Positions 11,701-24,109 are shown, counted from the first letter of the stretch. The stretch: 64,000 nt of DNA from Elymus sibiricus (GCA_039707655.1 CM077668.1:70015086-70079085), one strand, 5' to 3'. Numbers and translations: made by a program. The notes: generated by a model not told the origin, from the sequence alone.

Positions 11701-12465
11701 CCTGGGTAATCATCACTATTGCCGGGTGTGATGCAGTGGCCCTCTTGCTCCTCCAGCTCATGCAAACATGTCAAATGAATCAGCGACGCGGGATGCATTT
11801 AGTTCCTACCATTCCTGTGGTGAGTCCTCTGATAGGAGCATGATGCGTGGCAATCTACTGGGGCAAACAAAGGCATTCATACTAGTGGCACCTCCTTTGC
11901 GGATAGAGACAGACACAATCGCGGGATACATTTTCCTGTGAATAAGTTTCTAGTGCAGCCATCTCGCCCACTGGAACTCCAGCCTCCGGTTTAGAGGAAC
12001 CCATATGGAGAAACCGTGAACTTGCTAGGCACAACTCGAGTCTCGCGAATACACTTCTTTGTCTTAATGGCCCAGGAAGGAAACTTATATAGATAAACAA
12101 TATTACTAGATAAGGATGAAGGAAGGGAGACACAAAGGGTGTTTTGTGTGTGTGTGTGGATCCTACATCTATGTGAATTGGCGGGGGAGAAGGTTTGTGT
12201 ATTACTTTCCTTTTTCCTTGTGGGTCCCATGTGTAACTCAGATTACCCATCTAACAGTAACCCGGTGGCATAACCCATTTTACTTTTCTTTTTCCTGGTG
12301 GTTCCCATGTGTAACTAGCATAACCCATCTAACAGTTACCTAGAGGCTAGGGAGGTACTTGACAAAATCCTTTCCATCCTCGGCGTACAACACACGCTTG
12401 GCATTCTTATCGATCAAAACTTTCATGGTCGGGCCGGGCGTGACCACGATGGTGGTGGCTACTTA
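11701..12465 (-). pseudogene. DUF674-like gene fragment, unit C
   Basis: The minus strand at 12465-12338 encodes LIDKNAKRVLYAEDGKDF followed by VKYLPSL and then TAG GTAACT. This is the clearest DUF674 N-terminal match in the array. A Met stands just before KVLID but no ATG at the family's usual upstream position. The second block (12250-11882) contains PEAGVPVGEMAALETYSQE, then a Cys-bearing tail. The TAG before the donor-like GTAACT is a TGG in unit D, consistent with a single transition. I infer a decayed gene. Confidence 0.65.
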
Positions 12466-12494
12466 TAGAATGAATTTTCTAGTAATTAGGATTG
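11701..12494 (-). repeat. Array unit C, second part
   Basis: Resumes the array exactly where the CACTA element interrupted it and runs to the junction GGATTGGTTCTC at 12494. Together with 5778-6389 it makes a unit of about 1.4 kb, slightly longer than A and B. Confidence 0.8.
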
Positions 12495-13136
12495 GTTCTC
12501 ATCTTGCTAATCAAGTCTCGTCGTGAATTTTCTATTACCAATAGCATTGGTTCTCGTAGTGATCTTTCTAGTAAGATGGATTAGCTACTTGTCATGATAA
12601 ATTGTAGATAGTGGCAAGTTTTCTCTTGAATATCTAACCTAAGAGGTAAAGGAATGGATGTCAGTCACTCGAGCAACATTGCAACAAAGAAATGGCCTAC
12701 TTTTATCCAACAACTCATGCGGTTGTCCATCAAACAAATTTTGGTGCTTCACGCACAACGAAAATGGTACACACACAATCATGTGGAAACCAAGTGGACA
12801 TGACACTACGATCATGTATTTTTCCTATCTCAGTATTTTTCATATGCTACAAATTAAAGATTACCTAACTAAGACCTTGCACTTTTCATTTCAAAAGTAC
12901 AGGATGTATCTCATAAGGGCCGAGAATGATGCGGAAGAGAGGCATAATCTGCTTGCTGCTGAAAGGTGGAACTTAAGTAGGGACACACTGGAAAAAAGTT
13001 TCAACTATTACCATGGACATGGGGTAAATTGGCCGTCCGCAAATGTTGCCTCTTGAAACCCTACCAGTCTTACCACAAGGATGGATCATCCATTTGCGTT
13101 TAGAGCGCGTGGTGCGGGTGCACATTGTGGCCACAT
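12495..13136 (-). repeat. Array unit D, first part
   Basis: Matches units A and B block for block (for example CAACTCATGCGGTTGTCCATC at about 12711) until the Tat-type element enters at 13137 after CACAT. No coding frame of note; this part corresponds to the gene-poor half of each unit. Confidence 0.8.
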
Positions 13137-13688
13137 TGTCGGGGATATAACCCCAGGATATAACCTGCCCATCCAGGGCCGGGTCATTACATGGCGACTC
13201 AAGAGGAAGGCTTTGGCTAGGTGGGCCGTGATGATCCAGAAGACATAGTCTAGAGGATGAGCCGCCCTTAGTGGGCCGACTTACGGCCAACCGCCTTGAG
13301 CACTTTCCTTGTAAGGCGCCACGAAGAAGTTCCCTTACTTGTGTAATAAGATGAGTAGGAGTAAGAGTAGATCACGGGTCATGTTACGACCCGGACTTTG
13401 TTGTAAACCCAGGGCCTCGACCTGTATATAAAGGCGAGCCCCTGAGGCAGAAAGACTTAAGTTACAAGCTCTCGAGTACTATGTTAGCCAAGTCGCACCC
13501 TTGTAATCGAGATCATCATCAATACAACCAAAGCAGGACGTAGGCTATTACCTCCACCGCGAGGGGCTGAACCTGGGTAAAACCCTTGTCTCTCGATTCC
13601 GATCAACCCCGTCGAGTTACCACCTAGCTGCGATGGCCTCACGACTAAGTCCTTTCACAAGGACATCTGCCGTGACAAAACCACGACA
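13137..13688 (+). repeat. 5' LTR of Tat-type element 1
   Basis: 552 bp, TGTCGGGG...ACGACA. It contains a TATA box at 13425-13433 and, in the U5 part, an ATG at 13633 that opens the gag frame. The 3' third is closely similar to the LTR of Tat-type element 2, from TGTAATCGAGATCATCATCA onward. Confidence 0.95.
13425..13433 (+). promoter_or_regulatory. TATA box of Tat element 1 LTR
   Basis: TATATAAAG, repeated in the 3' LTR at 26292-26300. Position and context (GC-rich sequence after it) fit the U3/R boundary promoter of an LTR. Confidence 0.7.
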
Positions 13689-16331
13689 GTTGGCGCCCAC
13701 CGTGGGGCTATCGCTCGGTGGTGTTGATTACTTGAAGGGAACTCCCGCAGGGATCGAGGGATACGCGATCGGCCGCATGACCAAGAGTCGCCGCGGCAAG
13801 CTCTACATCGACGATTCAGGCTGGGGCCCCGAGGCCGACTCAATCGAGTACGGGTACCGGGTCCCCTTTGGCAAAATCCACGTCTTCATCGGCAAAGCCG
13901 GCGGATCTGAACCCGAGCCGGACATCTGCACCGACATCGTCGAGCCGGCTCGGCGCGCGCAACCCGCCCAGGCTCAAGCCGGCCTGAAACACACCTTCGT
14001 CGGTTTCACCCAAGGGGTGGACCTCGCAGATAACTCTGCATCCGGCGGCGATACCCTCGTCTATTCTGATGGCGAGTCCTCGGTAGGCGAGACTGAGTCG
14101 ATCCTCCCGCTTTATGATGGCGGGCTTGGGGGCTACTCCGACGACCAGCCGGCTCAAGACTCCTTCAACACGCCCCCCGGGCTGCTGTCTATATGGCAGG
14201 CTCGGCCCCGGCCCTTAATTCCACGGCGGCCGGCGCCGCGACAGGAACCGGCACCTCAGGGGCCGGCTCAGCCGTCCCGCCGGCTCAGGCTCTGACGGAA
14301 TTGGCAACCGCCCTGGCGACGCTCCTTGCGACACCGGTGACCGCGGAGAACCAGGCGGAATGCAACACGGAGGTAGCCAAACTCCGTGAGCAGATGGCTA
14401 AGGTACAGGCAGATATTAACGCCGAAAACACTCGCATGGCGGAGTTGCAGTCTCAAGTCCAAGCCGAGGTAGAGCGCCTGAAACCCGAAGCTTGGCGCGT
14501 GGGGCTCCGTCAGAGTGCCTCAGAGGCGGTTCATCATAGGCGCCATATGAGTCGTCTACCGCCCAACTACGAGCCCATGTGCCTGTTTAATACGCCGCAG
14601 GATGTGCCTGTTCAGGGGGCTGGGACAGGCACCCCGGAAGCACCGTTGGTAACCCCGAGCAGAGGCAGGCAGCCGTCGCAGGGTCAACCATACCAACCGG
14701 CTCAGCAGCGCCCGTAGGAGCCGGCCCAGCGGTTCCCGCCGGTTCAGACGCCTCCACATCGTTTCCTCACGTCGGCGGGTCACTTCTCCAATCTGTTGGA
14801 CAACTTGGTAGCAGCTGCGACCAACTTGGCCACGCTCCCAATCACGGGAAACTCACCGGTTGAGATCGAAGCCCGGAATTCCATTGAGATGTTAAAAACT
14901 GCGGTTGCCCAGCAAGCGAACTACTCCTACAGTCGGCAGCGACTCCACTCTACCCCGCTTCCAAGCCGAAGCCGGAGCCGCCATGATGAGTCACCGGCCG
15001 TCTCTAGCAGCGCTCACCGACAGCGTGAGCAGCCTCGTGACCCGCCGCGCCGTGAGCCCCTTAACGCCCAGGAGATCGTTGACACGGCTCGAGCTCAGTG
15101 AGCAGCAGAGGCAGCAAATGCGGCGGCTCAAGCGTCGCTTGTCACAACCCAATTGACTTCCAGTAGCACGACCATCGGGATACCGTGTTTGGTGCTAGCT
15201 TTACGCAACGAGCGCATGCCCAAGGACTTCAAAGGCCCTCGTAAGGTTCCAAACTACATGGCTGACCTTGAGCCGGCCGCCTGGATTGAGAGCTACGAGA
15301 TAGCCATGGACATGTTGGATGTCAGTGACGCTGTCTGCGCCAAGTACCTGACGATGATGTTGGAAGGGCCGGCTCGTACATGGTTGAAAAACTTGCCCCC
15401 TAACTCCATTAACACCTGGGCGGAGTTGAAGGACCGTTTCATCAAGAACTTCCAGGGACCCTGCAAGCGCCCAATGACAATCGTCGATCTTCAGCACTGC
15501 ATCCAACGCGAGGGTGAGTCGGCCCATCACTGGACGCGCCGGATCGCAGAAATTATTCATGCCTCTGATAGCATCACGGCGGCTCATGCGGTTCTGATCT
15601 TGGAGAAAAACTGCCACTTTGAGCCGCTCGTGCAGAAACTGGGCCGGCTCAAGCGGAAGGTTCAGGATATGGGCGAGCTCATGGATGTCCTCACCAGGTA
15701 TGCCGAGCCAGACACCACGAAGGATCCCACCCCAGACAATGACCAGGCTGGCAAGGGAAAGAAAAACAATGGTGGCAAGGGTAACCAGCAGAACAATGGA
15801 AATCATGGCAATGGAGGGAAGCGTAAGAATCAGGAAGGAGGATCAGATTTGGTCCCTAATACCAACACTGGTCACAAATACCCGAAGGGGAATAATTTGG
15901 GAAGATCCTATAATGGCAACAAGCCCCGTAATTTTGAGGAAGCCCTCAAAGGCCCATGCCCAAAGCACAGTCTCCCTAATAAGCCGTCAACCCACTCTTG
16001 GGAGAACTGTCACATAATGCAGGCTTTCGGCGAGCAGTTCTTTCAGAGTCGTCAAGGCGGCAGCGGAGGCAACCCGGGATAGCCTGGAGCCGGCTCGTCC
16101 GGCGGTTTTCATAACCCGGGGTTTCATGGCCCGGGCGGCTCAGGTGCAGGTTACCAGAGTTCTGGCAATAACGGAGGCAATCATCATCCGGGGCAAGGAA
16201 ATCACCAGCAGGGCAATCAACAACAGGGCAATCAGTCTGGTTTTCAGAGCAATCCCAAACAGTTGAATAGTGGTCAGTATCACGTGTTCACGACTCATAC
16301 TGACAAGCGAGATCGCAAACTCCGGAAATGA
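13633..16331 (+). pseudogene. gag of Tat element 1, broken
   Basis: The first frame opens at an ATG inside the LTR (MASRLSPFTRTSA...) and passes through the primer binding site. It changes frame near 14180, then continues in a single frame interrupted by stops at 14716, 15099, 16080 and 16329. The region from 14300 to 15150 is rich in Ala, Pro and Gln with a coiled-coil-like stretch (QADINAENTRMAELQSQVQA). The capsid-type gag domain is at 15220-15700 (PAAWIESYEIAMDMLD, ARTWLKNLPPNSINTWAELK, FQGPCKRP). The C-terminal part (15720-16290) is Gly/Asn/Gln/Lys-rich. No clear CCHC knuckle is seen. The four stops in the second frame are TAG or TGA in contexts consistent with C-to-T change from CAG or CGA. 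Confidence 0.8.
13691..13708 (+). promoter_or_regulatory. Primer binding site of Tat element 1
   Basis: TGGCGCCCACCGTGGGGC lies two bases inside the LTR end. Tat element 2 has TGGTGCCCACCGTGGGTC at the same place. I cannot name the matching tRNA with confidence. Confidence 0.75.
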
Positions 16332-17978
16332 GCCGTCAGTGTTGTCGAGCCGGCAGTCCCGGAATATCTACGTTGGTCGGAACAGCCCATCACATGGAGC
16401 AGAGAGGACCATCCTCCCCGGGTTGACAGTCTGGGTTGCTTGGCTTTGGTGGTGGCGCCTCAAGTGGGTGGTTATTCACTCACGAAAGTGCTCATGGACG
16501 GAGGAAGCAGCATTAACATCTTGTACTATGACACTTTCCGATGGATGAATCTGTCTGAAAAACAGCTCCAGTCGTCTTCCAACGTGTTTCACGGGATTGT
16601 TCCTGGAAAGTCTGCATATCCTATTGGGCGGATCAAGCTGGATGTTGCGTTTGGCACTGATGATAAGTACAGGTGCGAGTCTTTGACCTTTGAGGTGGTC
16701 AAAATCAAGAGCCCGTATGACGCCCTGTTCGGGCGGCCGGCTTACGCTCGCTTTATGGCCCGACCCTGCTATGTCTACCTCAAACTCAAGATGCCTGGAC
16801 CAAATGGCACTATTGCAGTTAATGGAGATCGAAAGATCGCCCTTGAGTGCGAGGAAGGGGATGCAGCTTATGCTGAGACGGCCTGCGCTGCGGATGAGTT
16901 GAAATTTTATACTGCAAATGTTGACCCGGCCGATATGACGCCCTTGAAGAAACCCACCACAGAGTCTGACCCACCTCTCAAGTTCAAGTCGGCCGAGGAC
17001 ACCAAGCAGGTTGAGTTCGTCCCTGGCGACCCATCCAAGACGTTCACTATTGGGACTGGTATGGATCCCAAATAGGAAAGCGCGCTCATCGAGTTCATCC
17101 GTGAGAATCGGGACATCTTCGCGTGGAAACCTTCTGACATGCCAGGTGTACCGAGAGAACTCGCTGAGCACCACCTTAATGTGGATCCGAAAATGAAGCC
17201 TGTTCGACAATTCCTCCGTCGTTTTAACGAGGGGAGATGCAAGGTTATTGGGCAAGAAGTAGCCCGGCTCCTAGCTGCCGGCTTCATCGTTGAAGTTTTT
17301 CACCCTCAATGGTTGGCTAATCCATTGCTTGTTCTAAAGAAAAACGGCACTTGGTGCATGTGTATTGACTACACAGATCTCAACAAGGCTTGTCCGAAAG
17401 ACCCGTTTGCCCTCCCTCGCATTGATCAGATCATTGATGCCACAGCGGGTTGTGAGAGTTTGTGTTTCCTGGATGCTTACTCCGGCTATCATCAGATAAA
17501 GATGGCCGTCGAGGATCAAGAGAAGACGGCGTTCATCACACCTTTTGGGGCCTTTTGCTATGTCTCTATGCCCTTCGGGCTCAAAAGTGCAGGAGCAACT
17601 TATCAGCGGTGTGTCCAGAATTGCTTCCACAAGCAGATTGGGCGCAACGTTCATGCTTATGTGGATGATATCGTGGTCAAGTCATTGAAGAAGGAGACCT
17701 TGCTGGATGATCTCAAGGAAACTTTCGCTAATCTTCGGACTTACCAGATGAAGCTTAACCCGGATAAGTGTGTTTTTGGTGTTCCTGCAGGCAAGTTGCT
17801 GGGTTTCCTAGTATCGGAGCGAGGCATCGAAGCCAACCCAGACAAGATTAAGGCAATAACCTCGCTTGCGAAACCGGAAAATATCAATGACGCTCAGCGC
17901 ATGGCGGGTCGTATTGCGGCTCTAAGCCGGTTCATAAGCCGCCTTGGTGAGAGGGCTATCCCCTGTACCAAATGCTGA
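16332..17978 (+). pseudogene. Protease and reverse transcriptase of Tat element 1, broken
   Basis: The aspartic protease active site is at about 16494 (LMDGGSSINILYYD, the DGG form usual for this lineage), followed by the YDALFGRPAYARF block. A stop at 17073 (TAG) separates it from RT. RT starts around 17090 and shows NPLLVLKKNGTWCMCIDYTD, LNKACPKDPFALPRID, a PFGLKSAGATYQR block and the catalytic YVDDIVV at about 17658, then the GFLVSERGIEANPDKI thumb region. The frame is lost near 17957, where one base appears to be missing, before RNase H continues in another frame. It would copy the element RNA into cDNA in cytoplasmic particles. Confidence 0.88.
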
Positions 17979-18874
17979 AAAAGACCGACAATTTTGTTTG
18001 GAGCGATGCTGCTGATGCCGCCTTCGAAGCCCTTAAGAAGCAGCTAGCTGAGCCGCCTATCCTCGCTGCTCCTATCGCCAAACAGCCTATGCTCCTGTAC
18101 ATTGCTGCCAATAACAAAGCGGTCAGTGTTGCAGTTGTTGTCGAGAGGAAAGAGGCAGGGAAAGAATATCCTGTCCAGAGGCCAGTCTATTATGTCAGCG
18201 AGGTTTTCTCCGAGTCCATGCAGAGGTACCCACATTGGCAGAAACTGGTGTTTGGGGTCTTCATGGCTAGTCGCAAGCTCAGACATTATTTCTTGGAGCA
18301 CCCCACTACTGTGGTCAGTTCAGCACCCTTGGGAGACATCATCCAGAACAGGGAAGCTACAGGCCGGGTTGCCAAGTGGGCGATTGAGCTTGGCCCACAT
18401 CATCTTAAATACATGCCTCGCACGGCCATCAAGTCCCAGGCACTTGTTGATTTCCTCAATGATTGGACTGAACTCCAAGCTCCAGAAGAGAAGCCTGATA
18501 ATACATATTGGACTATACATTTTGATGGTTCCAGACAACTCGAAGGCTCGTGGGCTGGAGTCGTCATATCTTCCCCTCGAGGTGATAAATTTTGTTATGT
18601 CCTGAGGATTCTGTTTACTTGTACTAACAATGCAGCTGAATATGAGGCTCTCCTCCACGGTCTTCGGATAGATAAGGAGATGAATCTAAGCCGGGTCAGG
18701 TGCTTGGGCGACTCAGATCTGGTCGCTCAACAAGTTTCTGGAAAATGGGATTCCAAGGACCTGCTTATGGCGGCTTATCGGCAAGAAGTAACCAATGTGG
18801 CAGGACACTTCAAAGGATATCAAGTCGATCACATCGACCGGCGACATAACAAGGCGGCTGACGCATTGTCATGA
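17972..18874 (+). pseudogene. Tandem RNase H domains of Tat element 1
   Basis: The first half (18000-18460) is the gypsy RNase H, partly degenerate (PVYYVSEVFSESMQRYPHWQ, KLRHYFLEH). The second half (18500-18874) is a second RNase H with the acidic residues in place: HFDGS, NNAAEYEALLHGL, CLGDSDLVAQQ, and HNKAADALS near the end. An extra RNase H of this type marks the Tat lineage. The frame ends at a TGA at 18872-18874 where CGA (Arg) is expected, and a run of nine C just after (18895-18904) shifts the frame of the following integrase. Confidence 0.85.
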
Positions 18875-18875
18875 C

Positions 18876-20222
18876 TCGGCTCTCAACGTAAGCCGCCCCC
18901 CCCCTAATGTGTTCCTTGACGTACTCCATCACCCTTCCGTCAAGCTACCTTCCGAGGAAGATCTCGCCGTTCCTGACCCGGAGGCACTGTTGGTGGCGGC
19001 TCTTCACGCTATTCCGGATTGGACAGTTCCTTATCTGGATTATCTGACTCGAGGCGAGCTCCCTGCAGATGAACTCATGGCTCGTCAGATCGTCCGCCGC
19101 TCTAAGTCTATGTCCATCATCAATGGTGAGTTACACAGGAGGAGCATTACAGGAGTTTTCCAGCGTTGTGTTTCCCCTGATGAAGGGCGAGAGATCCTCA
19201 ATGAGATTCATTCTGGCGATTGTGGTCATCATGCTGGCTCAAGGTCCTTAGTGGCAAAGGCTTTTCGACACGGCTTCTACTGGCTTACTGCACACGCCGA
19301 TGCAGAGGATATCGTACTCAAGTGCGATGGTTGTCAGAAGTTTGCACGTCAAGCTCATGTTCCGGCTCTAGACCTTCGCATGATTCCTATCACATGGCCT
19401 TTTGCATTTTGGGGGCTTGATATGGTTGGTCCGTTTAAGCCGTCCAAAGACAAAAAGACTCATCTTTTGGTTGCTGTTGATAAATTTACCAAGTGGGTTG
19501 AAGCCGAGCCAATCAGCAATTGTGATGCAGCCACAGCAGTCAAGTTCTTGAAAAAGTTGATTTTTCGCTTTGGTTATCCACATAGCATCATCACTGATAA
19601 TGGTACAAATTTGTCCCAGGGAGCTATGAAGCAGTTTTGTCAAAGAGAGCATATCCGGCTTGATGTTGCATCAGTTGCCCACCCTCAGTCCAATGGCCAA
19701 GCAGAACGTGCTAATCAAGAGGTTTTATGAGGTATCAAGCCTAGGCTTATGGTCCCCCTCGAGCGCACGCCGGGTTGCTGGTTTGAGGAGCTCCCTTCTG
19801 TCCTTTGGAGCATACGGACTACCCCTAACATATCACCAGGCTTTACGCCTTTCTTTATGGTCTATGGCACAGAAGCTATTTTACCCAGTGATATTCGCCA
19901 CGATTCCCCCCAGGTCACAGCATATATCGAAGCAGATAACGAGCAGGCTCATCAAGATTCTCTCGATGCATTGAAGGAGGAACGGGACTTAGCAGCAGCA
20001 CGATCTGCAATCTATCAGCAAGACCTACATCGCTATCACAGCCGTCGGGTTCGCAGCCGTACTTTCCAAGAGGGCGACTTAGTACTCCGTCTGATTCAAG
20101 AACAGGCGGGTATGCACAAGCTCTCCCCTCCCTGGGAAGGGTCTTTTGTCGTCAGCAAGAATCTCAACAACGGTTCATATCACCTGATGGACATACGTGA
20201 ACGCAACAAGTCACGCACATAG
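18876..20222 (+). pseudogene. Integrase and pol C-terminus of Tat element 1, broken
   Basis: The zinc-binding HHCC region is visible at about 19210-19350 (HSGDCGHHAGSRSLV, then CDGCQKFA). The catalytic core has GLDMVGPF, IITDNGTN and the glutamate in AERANQEVL. A TGA at 19728-19730 interrupts directly after this and the same frame resumes (VPLERTPGCWFEELPS, GFTPFFMVYGTEAILP) through a C-terminal region with FQEGDLVLR and SPPWEGSFVV, ending at 20222. No chromodomain is present, as expected for this lineage. The enzyme would insert the cDNA into chromosomes; this copy is inactive. Confidence 0.87.
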
Positions 20223-21155
20223 GAGGAAGAGACCAGCAGGCCCTGGAATATTGCTCACCTCCGTCCTTACTATACTTATAGCCACTAGCTCAAGTTTGCT
20301 TGTACATACCTTTGTATATATTATGATCAATAAACATAAGCCGGCATCCCCGAAACTCGGGGCCTCTGTCGTTTCATCTCAAATATTGTGCATGAGTCTT
20401 TTCGTTTTTGATCATTGGTCACTTGGGGGCTTCCAACTCACCGAGTTTAGCTATCTCACCCTCTTGACCCGGCAAATGACGCCACATTGTCTTGGTTAAA
20501 CCTGCCTGTCTGCTTGATGCTACTCCGATTAGGTGACCCAGTGTACTCTTGACAAGTCAATCATCTCTATGACCCTGAACTTGTCTTGGTTAAAACATCA
20601 GGATGTCACGTGAGAGCCGGCTTACATAGAGCGAGGATAAACCATGGGCTATCACGCCAGCTTTATTGAAGAAAAACTCGAGCCTCGAAAGCCGGTCTAT
20701 ATTGTCGTGCCTCAAAAGCCGACTTAACATTGATATTTATTCACGACTTATGTTCCCTTTTTATAGGGGTTATCTTTTTCCTTTTGGCCATGAGCCGCCA
20801 GATCATGTACAAGCCGGTTTAAACAAAAATCATAATAGGTTATTTCAGACTGGTGATAACCAAGCCGGACAGCTATTACAAGTGCCCCGGGTTATGCTAA
20901 GTCTGTTTTATGCAGAGACGGATAAAACTATTGATGGTTTCTGCAGGTATGACTCGCCATACTAATACTCAACGAAGCATAGTTTCTTCCAACAGAAACC
21001 TGGCGGGTCAATATACAATCACACCAGTGTAGTTGTTTCATCCAAAATACTGCATATTTTTAAGTGCGCGAAGGCACGTCAAAGCACCCAAGTGTTTCAA
21101 CTATCCTATTACAAGGCCACAATTGGGCTCCATGCTGTCAAAGTTCTTTGGAGCT
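20223..21155 (+). other. Tat element 1 region between pol and the antisense gene
   Basis: No gene seen. It includes a block (20420-20640: CTTGGGGGCTTCCAACTCA, GAGAGCCGGCTT) that recurs in Tat element 2 at 31440-31660, so it is a conserved 3' untranslated segment. AATAAAC at about 20328 is a possible polyadenylation signal for gag-pol RNA. Confidence 0.6.
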
Positions 21156-24001
21156 CTACTCCTGGGCACCAGTTTCAGCACCCTCCGGGTTATCAGTTCC
21201 CGGGTTAGCTCCCTCTTGCTGCTTCTTGGAGGTTTGCATCTCCGGGTCATCCTGCTCCGGCTCCGCTCTTCCTCTTATCTGAAGATTTTCGAAGTCCCAG
21301 TCGAGGGTGGTCAAGGCTTGGAACTCGGCGTCCTCTCCCATGATAATTGACGGGTCAACATCAGGCTCAAAGATGTGCTTACGGCGTGCTGTAGTCAGGT
21401 CGATCGGCTCAAAGATTGGCGGTGTGACCCGTTGGTTCTCTTCCGTATAAGCCGCCTGGTACCTCTTCAAGTCCACCTCTTCTACAATCTGACTCGCCAC
21501 GACACGAGTTTCTTTCAAACAGCTGGAATAGTTAGCCGTACTGAATTCACTGCCGTCCGTCTTAAATTCTGGAAACCCGCCAGCCAGCTCAGACAAGTCC
21601 ATATCTGGCACATATGCCTTGGCTCGGCTTAGGGATAGCATGCTGGCTGATCAGGCGGCTGATTTCTTGAGCTCCTCAATGTACTTCGGCACGGTGGAAA
21701 GCTGATTCAACACGTCTCTGATATATTTTGGCGGCTCTTTATGTCTCATCACTGACATGATTGTGAACAAACTCCCTACATAGAGTTGCTGAAGAAAGGT
21801 GTACATCGCCTTTAGCTTGACCAGTGGCTCTTGTCCAAGATTTACAGTCCGGTTCCCTGCAATTTTTTGCCCAAGTATAAATCAATTAATGATTGCAGTT
21901 CGCAGGTGAGTTATCAGTAAATTTGGCGGGTCACTTACCAAAGATGGCCTGGGTCATGTGATCGACGTGATGCTTTAACCCGGCCAGTTCATCGGAAAGG
22001 GGTTTGAGTTTGTTTTCTGCTTCTTCCGCATGTTTCAACAGCAAGGTTTTTTCTCTCTCATGAGAGGCTAACAACGCTCTCAATTTTTCGGCGGTAGTTG
22101 CTGCTGATTCTTGGAAAGACGCGGCTGCTGACTCGGCATCAGCTCGAAGTTTCTTCTCCGCCTTAAGTTGCTCTTGCAAGCCGGCCGATCTTGACTCGGC
22201 ATCATTCAATAGATCCTATCATAACCAGGTCACATCAGTACAAAAATATATGGTCACTGAGCTTACAAAATTGCCCACTTTGGTGTTTGAAAACTGAAGT
22301 CCCAAGCAGTTGCTAGCAATCTACATGGCACTTGGGGGCTAATGCAAGGTCATTTTTTCTTTTACAAATATCAGGGGAAAGCTCCAACTCATCTCAGTGC
22401 AATGAGTCGGTCCTTGGCAGCTATCACAGTCAATTTTGTTCTACATACTGAATCAATATTATGAAGACCTGGCTGTTTCACAGAAACAAGCCGGCCCTTG
22501 GGGGCTACATGACATTTTGCTTTATACTTGGTGAAGACCCGGCTGTTTCACAGAAACAAGCCGGCCCTTGGGGGCTACATGACATTTTGCTAAATAATTG
22601 TTGAAGATCCGGCTGTTTCACAGAAGCAAGCCGGCCCTTGGGGGCTACATGTCAATTCATTCTACGAGACAAAGTTTATAGCACCAGCTCGTTATATGCA
22701 TAATAACCCGGCCCTTGGGGCTACGGTTCAAGAAGAAAAAGGAAAGCATATCTAAAGTCTTTGACAGAATCATGACTGTTTATGTCTAAGACTTGGCGGC
22801 TACATATCATATATACAGTTTGGAAAAGAGATGTTTTCTTACCTCATATTTTCTCTTTAGCATGTTAACCATGCTGGCTTCCATGTCCCGGCTTGTAGAT
22901 AGCCGGGTCAAGTACGCCTCATGAAGGTCAGCAGCGCTAAGTTCTTCAAAGCTTGGGAGTGCATGTTTCGCCAAAGCGGTTGAGGGCTCTGGAGCCTTAA
23001 AGGATGCTCTTGTGGTGGTGACTTTGTTGGCGGCTTGGGGAGACGATAACACTGCATTTTCCGCCGCTTTGGTTGGGCTCGAAGCACGATCAGGACTCGG
23101 CGGGTTGATGTCTCCCACCTCGTCTGTCACACAGGTTTGAGTGTCCACCTTTTCAGTTGATGGCGGGTTATTCTGTGGCGGCGGTTCAACAATCTCGTCA
23201 GCCTGGTCCTTTGCAGTTTCAACTTGACCTTCAGGGGTCACCAACTCTAGAGCTTCGGATCCGGTTCTCTCTGGGGTCGAGGATAATTCGCCAGTTTTCC
23301 TTTTCTTGGCTTTGGCCCTGCGAAAGCACAAGCAGATTCAGATAAATAATACAACAGTTATAACCAAGCATGACTCGTCGAAAAGAACTTACCCTGGTTT
23401 GATGACCAAGGGTGGTAGTTGAGTGGCAGATGAGTCACCAGATGATGGTGGCGAGTCCTGATAATCCGAATTAGACGGGTTACGTGGTTGTTTAAAAAGA
23501 CCGGCAAGCGGGTGAGATGGAGTTGGACTATGAGGCACCTCATTTCGACGCTTGCGGGGGTTCGGCGTGTCAGATAAGCCGCCCAAAAGCTCTCCAGAGC
23601 CACTTCGCGTCTGGCGCCTTATTGATTCGGCATGCTGTGATTTCTTTAAAGAAAATTTTAGGTCTAAGTGAGCAAGTGGATGAGAAAAGGGCACTTTTCT
23701 CACAGTTTTCTTAGCTTTTGGGAAACAAAGGTGTCCGAGTCGGAAGAGATAGAAATTACCTCAACGTCATCAGCCCGGCTTATATCAACATCGCCCTGGG
23801 AATAAGAGGCATCAGCAAGTTCAATAAAAAGACGGCGAAAGGAGTCAAGTCCTACCTCTGATTCATCATCAGCCAATGGCGACTGGCCCCTAGCTGCCAT
23901 CTCATGTTCTGCGGCCGGCTTAATCTTCTTCCGAGCCAGCACAGCCTTGGATTTGGCGACTGCTTTCTTCATTTCCTTGTTCCAGAATGAAGAGTTGACC
24001 T
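21156..24001 (-). pseudogene. Antisense gene of Tat element 1, downstream exons
   Basis: Read on minus: an exon starting at 24001 after the acceptor AACTTCAG (VNSSFWNKEMKKAV...) runs to about 23740 with an acidic/Ser-rich end (ISISSDSD); further frames at 23703-23389 and 23331-22807 are Pro/Ser/Lys-rich; 22209-21931 is a heptad-like coiled coil (AESRSAGLQEQLKAEKKLR, LLKHAEEAENKLKPL); 21641-21156 gives an acidic C-terminus ending GAETGAQE. The intervening AT-rich DNA fits introns. Exon borders other than 24001 are approximate. The function of these antisense products is unknown. I cannot tell whether it is still translatable. Confidence 0.65.
22463..22672. repeat. Three 70-bp tandem repeats
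   Basis: Units begin GAAGAC(C/T)C near 22463, 22533 and 22603 and include CGGCTGTTTCACAGAA and CCGGCCCTTGGGGGCTACAT. They lie between exons of the antisense gene. The CTTGGGGGCTAC core resembles the element's own polypurine tract. Confidence 0.85.
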
Positions 24002-24109
24002 GAAGTTTAACGAGATCAACAAGTAAGCTTAAGTTATGGATTGATAACTCGGATAAAACAATTACAAGAATGCTTACTGGAGGAGCTTGGTTGAGGGCAT
24101 AGAACGGTT

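Noticed and set aside
16476..17255. Long minus-strand frame of 259 codons opposite Tat protease and RT
   Set aside because: Antisense shadow of a conserved pol frame.
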